Shown here in pieces: positions 20,292 to 29,581 of a stretch of DNA of 64,000 bases. Numbering within the stretch: the first letter of the stretch is position 1; each line of letters starts with the position of its first letter. This stretch comes from Oscillospiraceae bacterium (GTDB taxonomy: Bacteria; Bacillota; Clostridia; Oscillospirales; Ruminococcaceae), in NCBI GenBank assembly GCA_021203065.1, contig JAJQBX010000025.1, positions 119,004 through 183,003 of the forward strand, in the 5' to 3' direction. A program made the translations under genes and the position numbers. Under the pieces are notes generated by a model. It was not told the origin of the DNA. It ran no database searches and saw only the letters and a program-made list of their open reading frames with translations.

Positions 20292-21941
20292 ATGAAAACA
20301 AATTGGCGCAGAATTCTCGCTGTACTTCTTTCTGCTATCATGCTTCTTTCTCTCGTTGCTTGCGGCTCAACCTCAAGCGATGACTCAAGCGACAGCAGCA
20401 GCGACAGTTCTGCAAACACCGACAGCTCTGTCGATACCAGCTCGATCTCCATCACAGTATGGTGCCCTGAGGAAGCTGTTGATCTGACAACTTCTCAGCT
20501 CGAAGCATACAACGAAGCTAACGGCACTTCCATTCAGTTCACCGTTGAACCGGTATCTGAGAGTGAAGCCGCAACCAACATGATCACCGACGTTACCGCC
20601 GGCGCAGACATCTACTTCTTCGCTCAGGATCAGCTCGCAAGACTCGTTCAGGCTGGTGCACTCACCGCTGTTTCGAGCTCTTTGTCCGAGACCATCACCT
20701 CTGAGAACGATGCAGGTTCCGTAGCGGCTGCAACCGTTAACGACACCATCTATGCTTTCCCGCTTACCGCTGATAACGGCTACTTCGTCTTCTATGACAA
20801 GAGCGTCATCACCGACGAGTCCATTCTTACCGATCAGACCGCTCTTATCGAGGCTGTTTCCGCAGCTGGCAAGACCATCGCTTTCGAGCTTACCGATTCC
20901 GGTTGGTATTCTGCAGCTTACTTCTTCGCTACTGGCTGTGAGTCCGAATGGTCCACCGACTCTGACGGAACCTTCACCAGCTACTCTGACGACTGGAATT
21001 CCGCAGCCGGCATCATCGCCTGCAAGGGAATGGCTGAGCTCATCAACAGTTCAGTATTCGTAAACTCTTCATCCGTTTCTTCGTTCTACAGCGACGCTGC
21101 AGTAGTAGTTTCCGGTACTTGGGATTATTCTGCTGCTTATGAAGCACTCGGCGACAACTTGGGTTGTGCTGAGCTCTGGAGCTTCACCGTTGACGGCGAG
21201 ACCTATCACTTGGGCTCTTACTCCGGCAACAAGCTTCTTGGTGTCAAGCCTCAGACCGACTCCACCAAGGCTGCTTACTGCCAGTCTGTAGCTGCTTACC
21301 TCGTCAGCGAGGAGTGCCAGCAGGAGAGATTTGATACTCTCGCTTGGGGACCCACTAACCTCAATGTTCAGGCAAGTGACGCTGTTCAGGAGAACATCGC
21401 TTTGGCAGCACTTTCTGCTCAGAGTGAGTACGCAACTCCTCAGGGTCAGTATCCTAACTCTTGGTGGGATACCTCCAAGGCTATCGGAGCTTCCATTCAG
21501 GCTCTCGGAACTACCGATCCCTCTGACGACGACATTCAGGCAATCCTCGACACTTATTCTGCTGGTCTTGAGAGCATTCTCTCCAATGCCGCTAACGAGG
21601 GCTGGGTTATCGTCGGCGATATGGACGTAAGCTGGAGCTGCACAGGCGGCGAGAACGGCGAGTATGTCCTCACTGACAATCAGGTTGAATCTGACGATCC
21701 TTACGTTGGTATCTGGGAATATGACATCACTGTAGTCGGCGAGTCCGGATTCAGAGTTGTTATGTACGGTGCTTGGGATGCAGGCGATTATGATTCAGTC
21801 GGTATCGGCTACACTCACCTTACCGAAGGTTCTGTAGGAACTGAAGGTAGCGACAACAACATCGTTGTTGATCCCGGTTCTTACCATGTAACCCTCGACA
21901 CCACCGGCGATACACCTACTATCACCGTTGTTGCCAACTGA
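20292..21941 (+). CDS. Sugar-binding lipoprotein (MalE-like) with extra C-terminal beta domain
   Basis: A 549-residue solute-binding protein. The signal peptide ends at the lipobox LVACG, then a Ser/Asp-rich linker (about 22-50) precedes a type 1 sugar-binding fold (about 55-430) with maltodextrin-binding-like features: DQLARLVQAGAL, YAFPLTADNGY, and GSYSGNKLLGVK. Residues about 437-549 (from GWVIVGDMDVSW to the end) form a separate beta-rich domain with GFRVVMYGAWD and DPGSYHVTLDTT. These patterns are reminiscent of SusE/SusF-type starch-binding modules. The ATG at 20292 follows AAGGAGG. It should deliver alpha-glucan or galactan oligosaccharides to the permeases downstream; the adjacent GH13 amylase favours starch. 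Confidence 0.88.
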   Translation: MKTNWRRILAVLLSAIMLLSLVACGSTSSDDSSDSSSDSSANTDSSVDTSSISITVWCPEEAVDLTTSQLEAYNEANGTSIQFTVEPVSESEAATNMITDVTAGADIYFFAQDQLARLVQAGALTAVSSSLSETITSENDAGSVAAATVNDTIYAFPLTADNGYFVFYDKSVITDESILTDQTALIEAVSAAGKTIAFELTDSGWYSAAYFFATGCESEWSTDSDGTFTSYSDDWNSAAGIIACKGMAELINSSVFVNSSSVSSFYSDAAVVVSGTWDYSAAYEALGDNLGCAELWSFTVDGETYHLGSYSGNKLLGVKPQTDSTKAAYCQSVAAYLVSEECQQERFDTLAWGPTNLNVQASDAVQENIALAALSAQSEYATPQGQYPNSWWDTSKAIGASIQALGTTDPSDDDIQAILDTYSAGLESILSNAANEGWVIVGDMDVSWSCTGGENGEYVLTDNQVESDDPYVGIWEYDITVVGESGFRVVMYGAWDAGDYDSVGIGYTHLTEGSVGTEGSDNNIVVDPGSYHVTLDTTGDTPTITVVAN

Positions 21942-21981
21942 TTTTCAGAATAACTGAAAACCTAACTTAACATCAACCGAA

Positions 21982-22016
21982 GGGGGTTGGGGTTCGCCCC
22001 GACCTCCTTTTGTTTT
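21982..22016 (+). terminator. Attenuating terminator between binding protein and permeases
   Basis: GGGGGTTGGGG (21982-21992), TTCG tetraloop, CCCCGACCTCC (21997-22007), then a T-rich tail TTTTGTTTTTT. It probably lets most transcripts stop after the binding protein, which is needed in excess over the membrane subunits. Confidence 0.88.
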
Positions 22017-22107
22017 TTCATTCCGAGGGGACTTTCCGAACGGGGAATTTCCATATGGAAAAGGGCAGCCCGCCCGATGTAAGGGTAATATCTATAGGAG
22101 GATAGAA

Positions 22108-23643
22108 ATGGCTGATAAAATAACCGCAAAAGAACAGAAATATCTGCATTATAGCAAACCGATGAGACTGCTCTTTTCCATCTGGAACTTCATCTTGGAT
22201 ATTCCGAACAAGCTCTGGCGTCTTATCTGCTCAATAGGCAGGGCTTTCAAAAACTTCGGTCTTGCGGTCGCAAACGAATTTCTGGATATATTCCTGACAT
22301 TCAAGAACGGCGATTGGAAGACAAGGGTTTCATTTGTCGTAATGGGCTTCGGCTCTATTGCAAGAGGGCAGATTATGAGAGGAATTCTCTTCTTCCTCTT
22401 TGAGGTGGTATTCATCGTCTATACTGCCGTCTGGGGCGTGGCTTGGATAGCGAAGCTTTCGTTCACGAATCTCGCTGTAACAACTACGCAGAAGACCATA
22501 GAGACTATTGCCGGTATTGATTATGAAGTTGATACCGTTGTCTACGGTGACAATAACCTGCAGATTATGATTTACGGAGTATTATCCATACTCTTCGTAT
22601 TCTGCTTTATCTATACGTGGCGTCTCAACATCAAGCAGAATAAAGAGGCTCAGGCAATCTTGGCAAAGGGCAAGAAGCTCAAGTCCGGCAAGGACGACCT
22701 GAAGTCCCTCGTTGACGACCAGTTCCACAAGACTGTTCTGGCTCTTCCTGTTTTAGGCATCGTAATCTTCACAGTAATCCCGATTGTACTGATGATTATG
22801 ATTGCATTCACAAACTACGACTACAACCACACCCCGCCCACGAACCTCTTTGAATGGGTAGGATGGGACAACTTCAACGAGCTGTTCACATGGGGCAACG
22901 GAACTTCAACCTTCTCGGCTACGTTCGGCGAGCTTCTCTCGTGGACACTTATCTGGGCATTCTTTGCAACCTTCTCCAACTACTTCCTTGGTATGTTCGT
23001 CGCAATGATGATCAACAAGAAGGGCATCATGCTTAAGAAGCTCTGGAGAGGAATCTTGGTACTTACAATCGCTATTCCTCAGTTCATCTCGCTTCTTTAT
23101 GTTTCAAAGATGTTCTCTGACGAGGGACTTATCAACCGATTCCTCATCGGTAACGGAATAATCGAGACGGCAATTCCGTTCTGGACGGATGCTACGATGG
23201 CACGAGTCATGGTAATCCTTGTAAACATCTGGGTCGGTGTACCATACCTGATGCTTATCACTACCGGTGTACTCATGAACATTCCGTCCGACCTCTATGA
23301 ATCTGCCAGAATCGACGGTGCAAACCCGGTTCAGCAGTACTTCAAGATCACTCTTCCCTATATGTTCTTCGTAACCGGTCCGTATCTGCTTACGAGCTTC
23401 ACCGGAAACATGAACAACTTCAACGTCATCTATCTTCTCACAGGAGGTGCGCCCTACACTCTCTCGAACAGTGCAGGTAAGACCGACCTCTTGATAACAT
23501 GGCTCTACCGACTGACGGTAACTAACAACGACTATAAGTTAGCGGCAGTCATTGGCGTAATGGTATTTATAGTCGTGGCGGTAATTTCGCTTATTGTATA
23601 TAACGTCATGCCGTCTATGAAGAACGAGGAGGACTTCCAGTAA
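22108..23643 (+). CDS. Sugar ABC transporter permease, MalF type
   Basis: A 511-residue inner permease of a maltodextrin-type importer. A ~210-residue N-terminal extension with two or three hydrophobic spans precedes the core permease (about 210-511). The core's ATPase-contact EAA loop reads ESARIDGANPVQQYFKITLP. The extension is common in clostridial maltose-type permeases. Behind AGGAGG; its stop overlaps the next ATG by one base. Confidence 0.92.
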   Translation: MADKITAKEQKYLHYSKPMRLLFSIWNFILDIPNKLWRLICSIGRAFKNFGLAVANEFLDIFLTFKNGDWKTRVSFVVMGFGSIARGQIMRGILFFLFEVVFIVYTAVWGVAWIAKLSFTNLAVTTTQKTIETIAGIDYEVDTVVYGDNNLQIMIYGVLSILFVFCFIYTWRLNIKQNKEAQAILAKGKKLKSGKDDLKSLVDDQFHKTVLALPVLGIVIFTVIPIVLMIMIAFTNYDYNHTPPTNLFEWVGWDNFNELFTWGNGTSTFSATFGELLSWTLIWAFFATFSNYFLGMFVAMMINKKGIMLKKLWRGILVLTIAIPQFISLLYVSKMFSDEGLINRFLIGNGIIETAIPFWTDATMARVMVILVNIWVGVPYLMLITTGVLMNIPSDLYESARIDGANPVQQYFKITLPYMFFVTGPYLLTSFTGNMNNFNVIYLLTGGAPYTLSNSAGKTDLLITWLYRLTVTNNDYKLAAVIGVMVFIVVAVISLIVYNVMPSMKNEEDFQ

Positions 23644-24500
23644 TGAAAAAGGCGTCAAGTATTAAAAGAAACAGAATACTTTCGAACACTGCCATATACA
23701 TAATCTTGGTTGTCATGTCGATTATCTGGCTGATTCCGTTCGTCTTTATTCTCCTGCAGTCCTTCCGGGGTGAAACACATGCGCAAGTAGGTTATATACT
23801 TCCCAAGGAATGGAGTATCAACAACTATGTGGAACTTTTCACGGAAACGTCATTCCTCAAATGGTATGCTAATACTCTTATCTGCGCCTGCTGCAACGCA
23901 GTTCTGCAGACAATGATGGTCATGATGATGGCTTACGCTCTTTCGAGACTTCGCTTCAAGGGCAGAAAGTTCTTAATGAACGCAATGCTTATCTTAGGCA
24001 TGTTCCCGGGCTTCTTGACGATGATTATCCTTTACTACATCTTAAAGAGCATGGGACTCACTCAGGAGGGCGCAGTTCCCGGACTTATCTTGGTTTACTT
24101 CGCTTCCTCTGGTATGGGATATTACGTATTCAAGGGCTTCTTAGATACGATCCCGAAGAGCCTCGACGAGGCGGCAAGAGTCGATGGCGCAACCCGGTTC
24201 CAAGTCATGCGCAAGGTTATTCTTCCGCTTTCAAAGCCAATAGTCATCTACACCGTTCTTACTGCGTTCATGGCACCGTGGGCTGACTACATCTTCGCAT
24301 CCTACATCGCATTCGGTACGTCGAGCGGCTATAACGTAGCGGTCGGACTTTATTCGTGGCTCACCAAAGACATGATAACCTCGCACTTCACGCTGTTCTG
24401 CGCAGGCGGTGTGTGCATCGCAGTTCCTATAACAATACTGTTTATGTGCCTACAGAAATACTATGTTGAAGGCGTCACCGGCGGCGCAGTCAAAGGATAA
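23643..24500 (+). CDS. Sugar ABC transporter permease, MalG type
   Basis: A 285-residue six-span permease partnering the MalF-type subunit. The EAA loop reads DEAARVDGATRFQVMRKVIL. The C-terminus is MalG-like. One-base overlap with the preceding gene and 15 bp before the ATPase gene. Confidence 0.93.
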   Translation: MKKASSIKRNRILSNTAIYIILVVMSIIWLIPFVFILLQSFRGETHAQVGYILPKEWSINNYVELFTETSFLKWYANTLICACCNAVLQTMMVMMMAYALSRLRFKGRKFLMNAMLILGMFPGFLTMIILYYILKSMGLTQEGAVPGLILVYFASSGMGYYVFKGFLDTIPKSLDEAARVDGATRFQVMRKVILPLSKPIVIYTVLTAFMAPWADYIFASYIAFGTSSGYNVAVGLYSWLTKDMITSHFTLFCAGGVCIAVPITILFMCLQKYYVEGVTGGAVKG

Positions 24501-24515
24501 CAGGAGGGAAGTAAT

Positions 24516-25643
24516 ATGGCAACAGTTAAACTTACAAATGTTAAGAAGGTATACGATAAAAACGTCGTCGCAGTTCAGGACTTCAATCTTGACATCGCCG
24601 ACAAGGAGTTTGTCGTATTCGTAGGACCTTCCGGTTGCGGAAAGTCAACAACTTTAAGAATGATAGCAGGTCTTGAGGATATTTCCGAGGGCACTATCGA
24701 GATTGACGGTGTCGAGGTAAACGACCTTGAGCCAAGAGACAGAGATATTGCAATGGTCTTCCAGAACTATGCACTTTATCCTCATCTCACAGTCTTCGAG
24801 AACATCGCATTCCCCTTAAGACTCAAGAAAGTCAACAACGACACTGTCTACAATAAGGTAACCGAGGTTGCGGAAATCTTAGGCATCACCGACTATCTCA
24901 TGAGAAAGCCCCGTGCTCTTTCCGGCGGTCAGAGACAGAGAGTCGCAATAGGAAGAGCAATGGTAAGAGACGCAAAGGTTCTACTGATGGACGAACCGCT
25001 TTCAAACCTCGACGCCAAGCTCCGTAACCAGATGAGAGCTGAGATTATACTTCTCCGTCAGAGAATCAACTCGACATTCGTCTATGTAACTCATGACCAG
25101 ACCGAGGCTATGACCTTGGGCGACAGGATAGTCATCATGAAGGATGGCTTCATCCAGCAGGTCGGAACTCCTGAAGAGGTATTCGATATGCCTGTAAACC
25201 TCTTTGTTGCGGGCTTCATCGGTGCACCTCAGATGAACTTCTACAACACCGAGCTCGTAAAAGAGGGCAACGACTACTATGTCACACCTTTCGGCACAAA
25301 GATGAAGGTAAGCGACAAGAAGGCTGAGGGCTTGAGAGAAAAGGGCGTAGGCTCGATGAGCATCGTTTTGGGCGTAAGACCCGAGCATATCACTCAGGGT
25401 ACTCCCGGCTCAAAGGATGCGTTCACTTCAAAGATTCTCGTAAATGAGATGATGGGTTCGGAGTTCCATCTCCACACCACCTGCCCTGACGGATCTGAGT
25501 GCATCGTAAGAATCCCAACCCTCAAGCTTGATCATGATGCCCGTCTTGCTCTTACTGCAGGACACGACATCAGCATCACCTTCGGCGGCGAGGCAATGCA
25601 CCTCTTCGATCCGGAGACCGAGAGAAATCTTCTGGCAGACTGA
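24516..25643 (+). CDS. Sugar ABC transporter ATPase, MsmX/UgpC type
   Basis: A 375-residue ATPase. Walker A is GPSGCGKST (about residues 37-45), the signature is LSGGQRQR, and Walker B runs VLLMDEPLSNLDAK; the H-loop is in VTHDQTEAMTLGDR. The C-terminal TOBE/MalK regulatory domain has GVRPEHI. In Gram-positives such ATPases often serve several sugar importers; here it is encoded with one. Confidence 0.95.
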   Translation: MATVKLTNVKKVYDKNVVAVQDFNLDIADKEFVVFVGPSGCGKSTTLRMIAGLEDISEGTIEIDGVEVNDLEPRDRDIAMVFQNYALYPHLTVFENIAFPLRLKKVNNDTVYNKVTEVAEILGITDYLMRKPRALSGGQRQRVAIGRAMVRDAKVLLMDEPLSNLDAKLRNQMRAEIILLRQRINSTFVYVTHDQTEAMTLGDRIVIMKDGFIQQVGTPEEVFDMPVNLFVAGFIGAPQMNFYNTELVKEGNDYYVTPFGTKMKVSDKKAEGLREKGVGSMSIVLGVRPEHITQGTPGSKDAFTSKILVNEMMGSEFHLHTTCPDGSECIVRIPTLKLDHDARLALTAGHDISITFGGEAMHLFDPETERNLLAD

Positions 25644-25661
25644 TACTTTGGAGCGTGACCA

Positions 25662-27482
25662 ATGGATAAGTTCATAGTTAATATCATCCACCGTCCGGAG
25701 CTTTCTCCCGAATATGCGGAGAAGGTGACCGGCAGAGGAAAGAAAGAAAACGTCGGTGCGGACGACCTGCATGACGAATCGCTTGATATATTCGTCTTCC
25801 AGCAGGCTACCGCACACGCAAACGGACTGAAAACCACAATTCAGATAACCTATGCCTCGCTTTTCAACGATATAATCGTAGATATGGCGAAGCATGACCA
25901 CGAGGTTTACGGCGACGAGATTTCCCTGAGCCTTCTGGGACTTCCCTGCAAGCAGTTCAAGGAGAAGTACAAGACCAAGGACTTCTGCATCTGGATGTTC
26001 TCAGAAGAGGATAAGATGGCGATAATCGACGACTGCTTCTCTCTCTTCTATGAGAAGTTCGGGTTCTACCCTAAGTCGACCGGCTCCTACTATCTCGACG
26101 CATTTTCGATAAACTACATCAAGGAGAAGTACCCATCCGTCACATGTGCGGTTGCTACCTGCTGGGAGGAAGGACCGAAAGCCTATCACACCTGCAACAA
26201 CAGCTGGTACACCTTCATGGATGGCGGACCGTGGGCACCTTGGATTCCCTCGAAGCACAACACCCATTGCCCGGCAATGAACGAGGCTGACGACAGCGGA
26301 ATTGTAGCGATCCCGCATCTCTCGAGAGACCTTATTGCATGCTTCGACGGCAACGGCTCGAACTTCGGAACTCATCCGCAGAACGTCCTCCGTGGCTTGG
26401 TCTACAAGGACAACGAACTTCCGTACTTCTTTAACCTCGTCGATCAGTACAGACACCTTGGAAAGTATAATAACGGTTTGGCTTATAACATGGTCTTCGT
26501 CGGACCCGGCTGGCTGAATAAAGCCGGAAGATGGGAAGCACCGTACGAGCTCTTAAAGAAGTCCTATGAGGACGGAATGGCTTACTACGGCAAGCTCAAG
26601 AAGCAGGGCAAGTGCGACGACATGACTATGAGCGAGTTCGCCGACTACTACCGCTCTGTAAAGAGCTATGATGAGCCGGAGGTCGCACTCTGGAAAGACA
26701 TCCTCTACGGTTCTCAGAAGCAGTACTTCTGGTATTGCGACCCGTATATGAGAGCTTGCCTCGACTTCAATCAGGGCGGAGCTATGATAGACCTGCGACC
26801 CTATGTCGCCCAGCTCGACTGGAAGTGCGGAATAGGAACTGATCACGTTTACGACGCATCATATCCGTACCTCATTCAGGCTAACTACCGTGCAGGTTAC
26901 TTCACCCACTACGCCGGAGCGGGAACTGTCAAGTCCCTCAAGGTCTCAAGTGGCAGTGAGGAGATCGATCTTGCGCTTGTAAGATGCAAGGCTTCATGGT
27001 CGAAAGAGGGCGACGACACCGTCATCACGACCACTCCTGTTGAGATTGAGTTCGCCGATTTCACTATGGAACTCCAGTCGAAGTTCACATTCAGGCGTGG
27101 AACGGGCGAGATAATCATCGAGAGAAATATCTTGAACGATATTGGAGACCATGAAGTAACGTTCGATGAGTACTTCACCGGCGCATTTGGAACTACCGAA
27201 TATCAGTCGGATATGACGAAGATAAAGCTCATCTGCGAGAGCGAAACCGAGTGTGAGACCGTTGATTTCAACTACAAGTGCAGGATAGTTGACGTTCCCA
27301 ATGCCACTTCCGTTCGGGTAGTAATCCCCGATGTTGAAACGATAGTTGAAATGACCGGCGACAACGACGTGGGCGAATTCGAGGAAGGTCATGCTTTCTC
27401 ACCGTCCTATCGCATTTCGCTCAAGAAGAAGCTTAAGAATGGAGGTATGAGAACATGTCTCAGGCTACAAAAGGCAGACTGA
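25662..27482 (+). CDS. Unrecognised 606-residue protein in the sugar-transport operon
   Basis: No family is recognised with confidence. No signal peptide or membrane span, so probably cytoplasmic. The first ~360 residues look like an alpha/beta barrel or NodB/GH57-like fold: IIHRPELS at the start, the alternating pattern FGFYPKSTGSYYLDAFSINYI, then CAVATCWEEG. Asp/Glu/His positions suited to a hydrolase are present (HLSRD, DQYRHLGK). The last ~190 residues alternate in beta-strands like the C-terminal sandwiches of glycoside hydrolases. It lies 18 bp behind the ABC ATPase gene and overlaps the next gene by 28 bp. I infer a cytoplasmic carbohydrate-active enzyme acting on the imported sugar; a carbohydrate deacetylase is another possibility. 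Confidence 0.6.
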   Translation: MDKFIVNIIHRPELSPEYAEKVTGRGKKENVGADDLHDESLDIFVFQQATAHANGLKTTIQITYASLFNDIIVDMAKHDHEVYGDEISLSLLGLPCKQFKEKYKTKDFCIWMFSEEDKMAIIDDCFSLFYEKFGFYPKSTGSYYLDAFSINYIKEKYPSVTCAVATCWEEGPKAYHTCNNSWYTFMDGGPWAPWIPSKHNTHCPAMNEADDSGIVAIPHLSRDLIACFDGNGSNFGTHPQNVLRGLVYKDNELPYFFNLVDQYRHLGKYNNGLAYNMVFVGPGWLNKAGRWEAPYELLKKSYEDGMAYYGKLKKQGKCDDMTMSEFADYYRSVKSYDEPEVALWKDILYGSQKQYFWYCDPYMRACLDFNQGGAMIDLRPYVAQLDWKCGIGTDHVYDASYPYLIQANYRAGYFTHYAGAGTVKSLKVSSGSEEIDLALVRCKASWSKEGDDTVITTTPVEIEFADFTMELQSKFTFRRGTGEIIIERNILNDIGDHEVTFDEYFTGAFGTTEYQSDMTKIKLICESETECETVDFNYKCRIVDVPNATSVRVVIPDVETIVEMTGDNDVGEFEEGHAFSPSYRISLKKKLKNGGMRTCLRLQKAD

Positions 27483-27715
27483 ACTACCGCTGTCCCCAGT
27501 GCTTCAGCCGTGACATAGATATGGATTTATTCTATGACGCAAAGAAGGATGAGTACTACTGCCTTCGCTGCTGCTTCCGTGGAAGCGAGGAGAAAATCCT
27601 TAAGATGAACGAGCAGATCAAGGACAAATATGGGCTCATCATGGCGAGAATCGACTCGTTTGGCGACGACGCAGGAGACCTCGAGTATCATACCTACCAA
27701 AAGGGCGAACTTTAA
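27455..27715 (+). CDS. Small zinc-ribbon protein
   Basis: An 86-residue protein with a treble-clef or ribbon pair CPQC (about 14-17) and CLRC (about 37-40) around an acidic loop, then a helical tail. It starts inside the end of the preceding gene (28-bp overlap) behind GGAGG, so it is translationally coupled to the unknown 606-residue protein. Function unknown; coupling suggests a partner or regulator of that protein. Confidence 0.75.
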   Translation: MSQATKGRLNYRCPQCFSRDIDMDLFYDAKKDEYYCLRCCFRGSEEKILKMNEQIKDKYGLIMARIDSFGDDAGDLEYHTYQKGEL

Positions 27716-27728
27716 CACTAAAGCGGCA

Positions 27729-27770
27729 ACGGTGCAGCTGCGGCGATTTTGCCGTGACTGCGCCGTTTTT
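27729..27770 (+). terminator. Terminator after the sugar ABC operon
   Basis: A nested stem ACGG-T-GCAG...CTGC-G-CCGT with inner CGGC-gatttt-GCCG, followed by TTTTTGTG. Directly before the palindromic repeat at 27773. Confidence 0.75.
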
Positions 27771-27772
27771 GT

Positions 27773-27840
27773 GTAGGGGCGGATATTATCCGCCCGAAAA
27801 ATTGCCGCCAAAGATGCGGGCGGATAATATCCGCCCCTAC
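27773..27840. repeat. Palindromic GTAGGGGCGGATA repeat pair (copy A)
   Basis: A 68-bp element: two 24-bp inverted arms (27773-27796 and 27817-27840), each itself containing the palindrome GGCGGATATTATCCGCC. The same arm is found singly at 29421-29444 and as a pair at 63902-63970. No coding potential. Confidence 0.9.
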
Positions 27841-27875
27841 AAGATTTGCCACAACGAAACGGAGGTTAAGAATTT

Positions 27876-29417
27876 ATGAAAAGACTTATTGCGCTGATGC
27901 TTGCGTTTATGATAGTGTTGACCGCATGCGGGAGCAGTGCTTCGGACGCTGTCAGCGGCTATACTACGGCGGATGTGACTCTTTTGGAAGAGAACATCCC
28001 AGATGATAATTATGGGAACTACTACGAAATTTTTGTATACTCTTTCTGTGACTCGGATGGCGACGGAATCGGCGACTTCAACGGCGTCACATCGAAATTG
28101 GACTACATCAAAGACCTCGGCTACACCGGAATCTGGTTCATGCCGATAACCGAGGGCTATTCCTACCATAAATACGACGTCACCGACTATTATGATGTCG
28201 ATTCGATGTTCGGAACGATGGAGGACTTTGAAAACCTCGTTGAGGAGGCTCACGAAAGAGGCATCAAGATTATAATCGACCTCGTCGTGAATCACACCTC
28301 GAGCGAGCACCCTTGGTTCAAATCCGCCATCCAGAGCGCATGGGACGGCGACACCGAGGGAGAATATTACGACTACTACAACTTCTCCGAAACAGCTCTT
28401 GACGGCTACAGCTACTACGACGGCATCTACTACGAGGCTCAGTTCACCTACAGCATGCCCGACCTCAACCTTGACAGCGAAAACGTCAGAGCCGAGATTG
28501 AGAACATCATCGCATTCTGGATAGGAAAGGGCGTTGACGGCTTCCGCCTTGATGCCTGCACCAGCTTCTACACCGGCGACATCCAGAAGAGTGCAGAGTT
28601 CTGCGCATGGCTCACCGACGTTGCACAGGAGTATAACCCCGATGTCTTCATCGTCGGCGAGGTATGGGAGTCCGACTCCATCGTCAAGACCTACTATGAG
28701 TACGCCCCGGAAACCTCTTTCTTCGCATTCTCCGTCTCCCAGCAGGAGGGCTACATCAACATGACCTTCTCGAACGCCTACCCTGCGAACTACTTCTGGA
28801 GCTACGCCAACACCGTCTATAAGACCGCCAACAGCGGCGAGTCGATAGCGTGTCCGTTCCTCGACAACCACGATACGGGAAGAATTGCCGGGTCAGTGGG
28901 CAGAGATGAGAACAAGATCAAATTCGCCTATGGCATGCTCTCGCTCCTCAACGGCACGACGTTCACCTATTACGGCGACGAGATTGGAATGATTGGCTCG
29001 GGTGACGACCCGAACAAGAGAATCGCCATGCTCTGGGACAACTCGGGCGAAAACCTCACCGAAAATCCTCCCGGAACGACATCTGCCTCATACGTCTTCG
29101 ACGGGGTAGAGGAGCAATATGCCGACGAGACATCGATCCTCAACTACTACAAGCGTTGCAACAACATCCGCAATGCGTTCCCGGAGATAGCCCGCGGCGA
29201 GATGAAGATGACCTACTACAGCGACATGGACGTCCTCATCTTCTCAAAGACATGGGAGGAGAGCACTATAACGATAGTAGTGAACTTCTCAACTGAGGAG
29301 AAAACGGTAGAAATGGACTTAGGTGAACTCCAAGCCGAGCTCGCAGTAGAGGGCAATGCGACCTATGAAAATGGCGTCCTGACGCTGCCGATGTATTCGT
29401 TTGCGGTGTTTAAGTGA
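27876..29417 (+). CDS. GH13 alpha-amylase lipoprotein
   Basis: A 513-residue enzyme with a lipobox at VLTAC, so membrane-anchored outside the cell. The (beta/alpha)8 barrel starts at YEIFVYSFCDSDGDGIGDF. Conserved regions: VVNHTS, GFRLDA with nucleophile D226, GEVW with acid/base E262, and DNHDTGR with D333. It should cut starch or maltodextrins for the adjacent importer. Behind GGAGGT; separated from the ABC operon by a terminator and a palindromic repeat, so possibly transcribed by read-through or its own weak promoter. Confidence 0.93.
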   Translation: MKRLIALMLAFMIVLTACGSSASDAVSGYTTADVTLLEENIPDDNYGNYYEIFVYSFCDSDGDGIGDFNGVTSKLDYIKDLGYTGIWFMPITEGYSYHKYDVTDYYDVDSMFGTMEDFENLVEEAHERGIKIIIDLVVNHTSSEHPWFKSAIQSAWDGDTEGEYYDYYNFSETALDGYSYYDGIYYEAQFTYSMPDLNLDSENVRAEIENIIAFWIGKGVDGFRLDACTSFYTGDIQKSAEFCAWLTDVAQEYNPDVFIVGEVWESDSIVKTYYEYAPETSFFAFSVSQQEGYINMTFSNAYPANYFWSYANTVYKTANSGESIACPFLDNHDTGRIAGSVGRDENKIKFAYGMLSLLNGTTFTYYGDEIGMIGSGDDPNKRIAMLWDNSGENLTENPPGTTSASYVFDGVEEQYADETSILNYYKRCNNIRNAFPEIARGEMKMTYYSDMDVLIFSKTWEESTITIVVNFSTEEKTVEMDLGELQAELAVEGNATYENGVLTLPMYSFAVFK

Positions 29418-29420
29418 TTC

Positions 29421-29444
29421 GTAGGGGCGGATATTATCCGCCCG
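29421..29444. repeat. Single GTAGGGGCGGATA palindromic arm (copy B)
   Basis: One 24-bp arm identical to the left arm of copy A, directly behind the amylase stop codon, without an inverted partner nearby. Confidence 0.88.
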
Positions 29445-29520
29445 CTGAAATCGGCTACGACGTGGCAGGGAAGTTCGCTTTCAGCGAACTTCCGACTTTC
29501 AGCTTTGCTGAAAGTCTAAC

Positions 29521-29563
29521 CTCTCAGTCAGCTTCGCTGACAGCTCCCCTTAACAGGGGAGCC
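29521..29563. repeat. Extra copy of the CTCAGTCAGCTTCGC arm
   Basis: A tandem copy of the left inverted repeat of the DUF559 element, with the same CTCCCCTTAACAGGGGAGCC palindrome. It is preceded by other short hairpins (29470-29515, with GCTTTCAGCGAACTTCC-type sequence). Confidence 0.8.
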
Positions 29564-29581
29564 GCTCGCCCTGCGGGCTCG

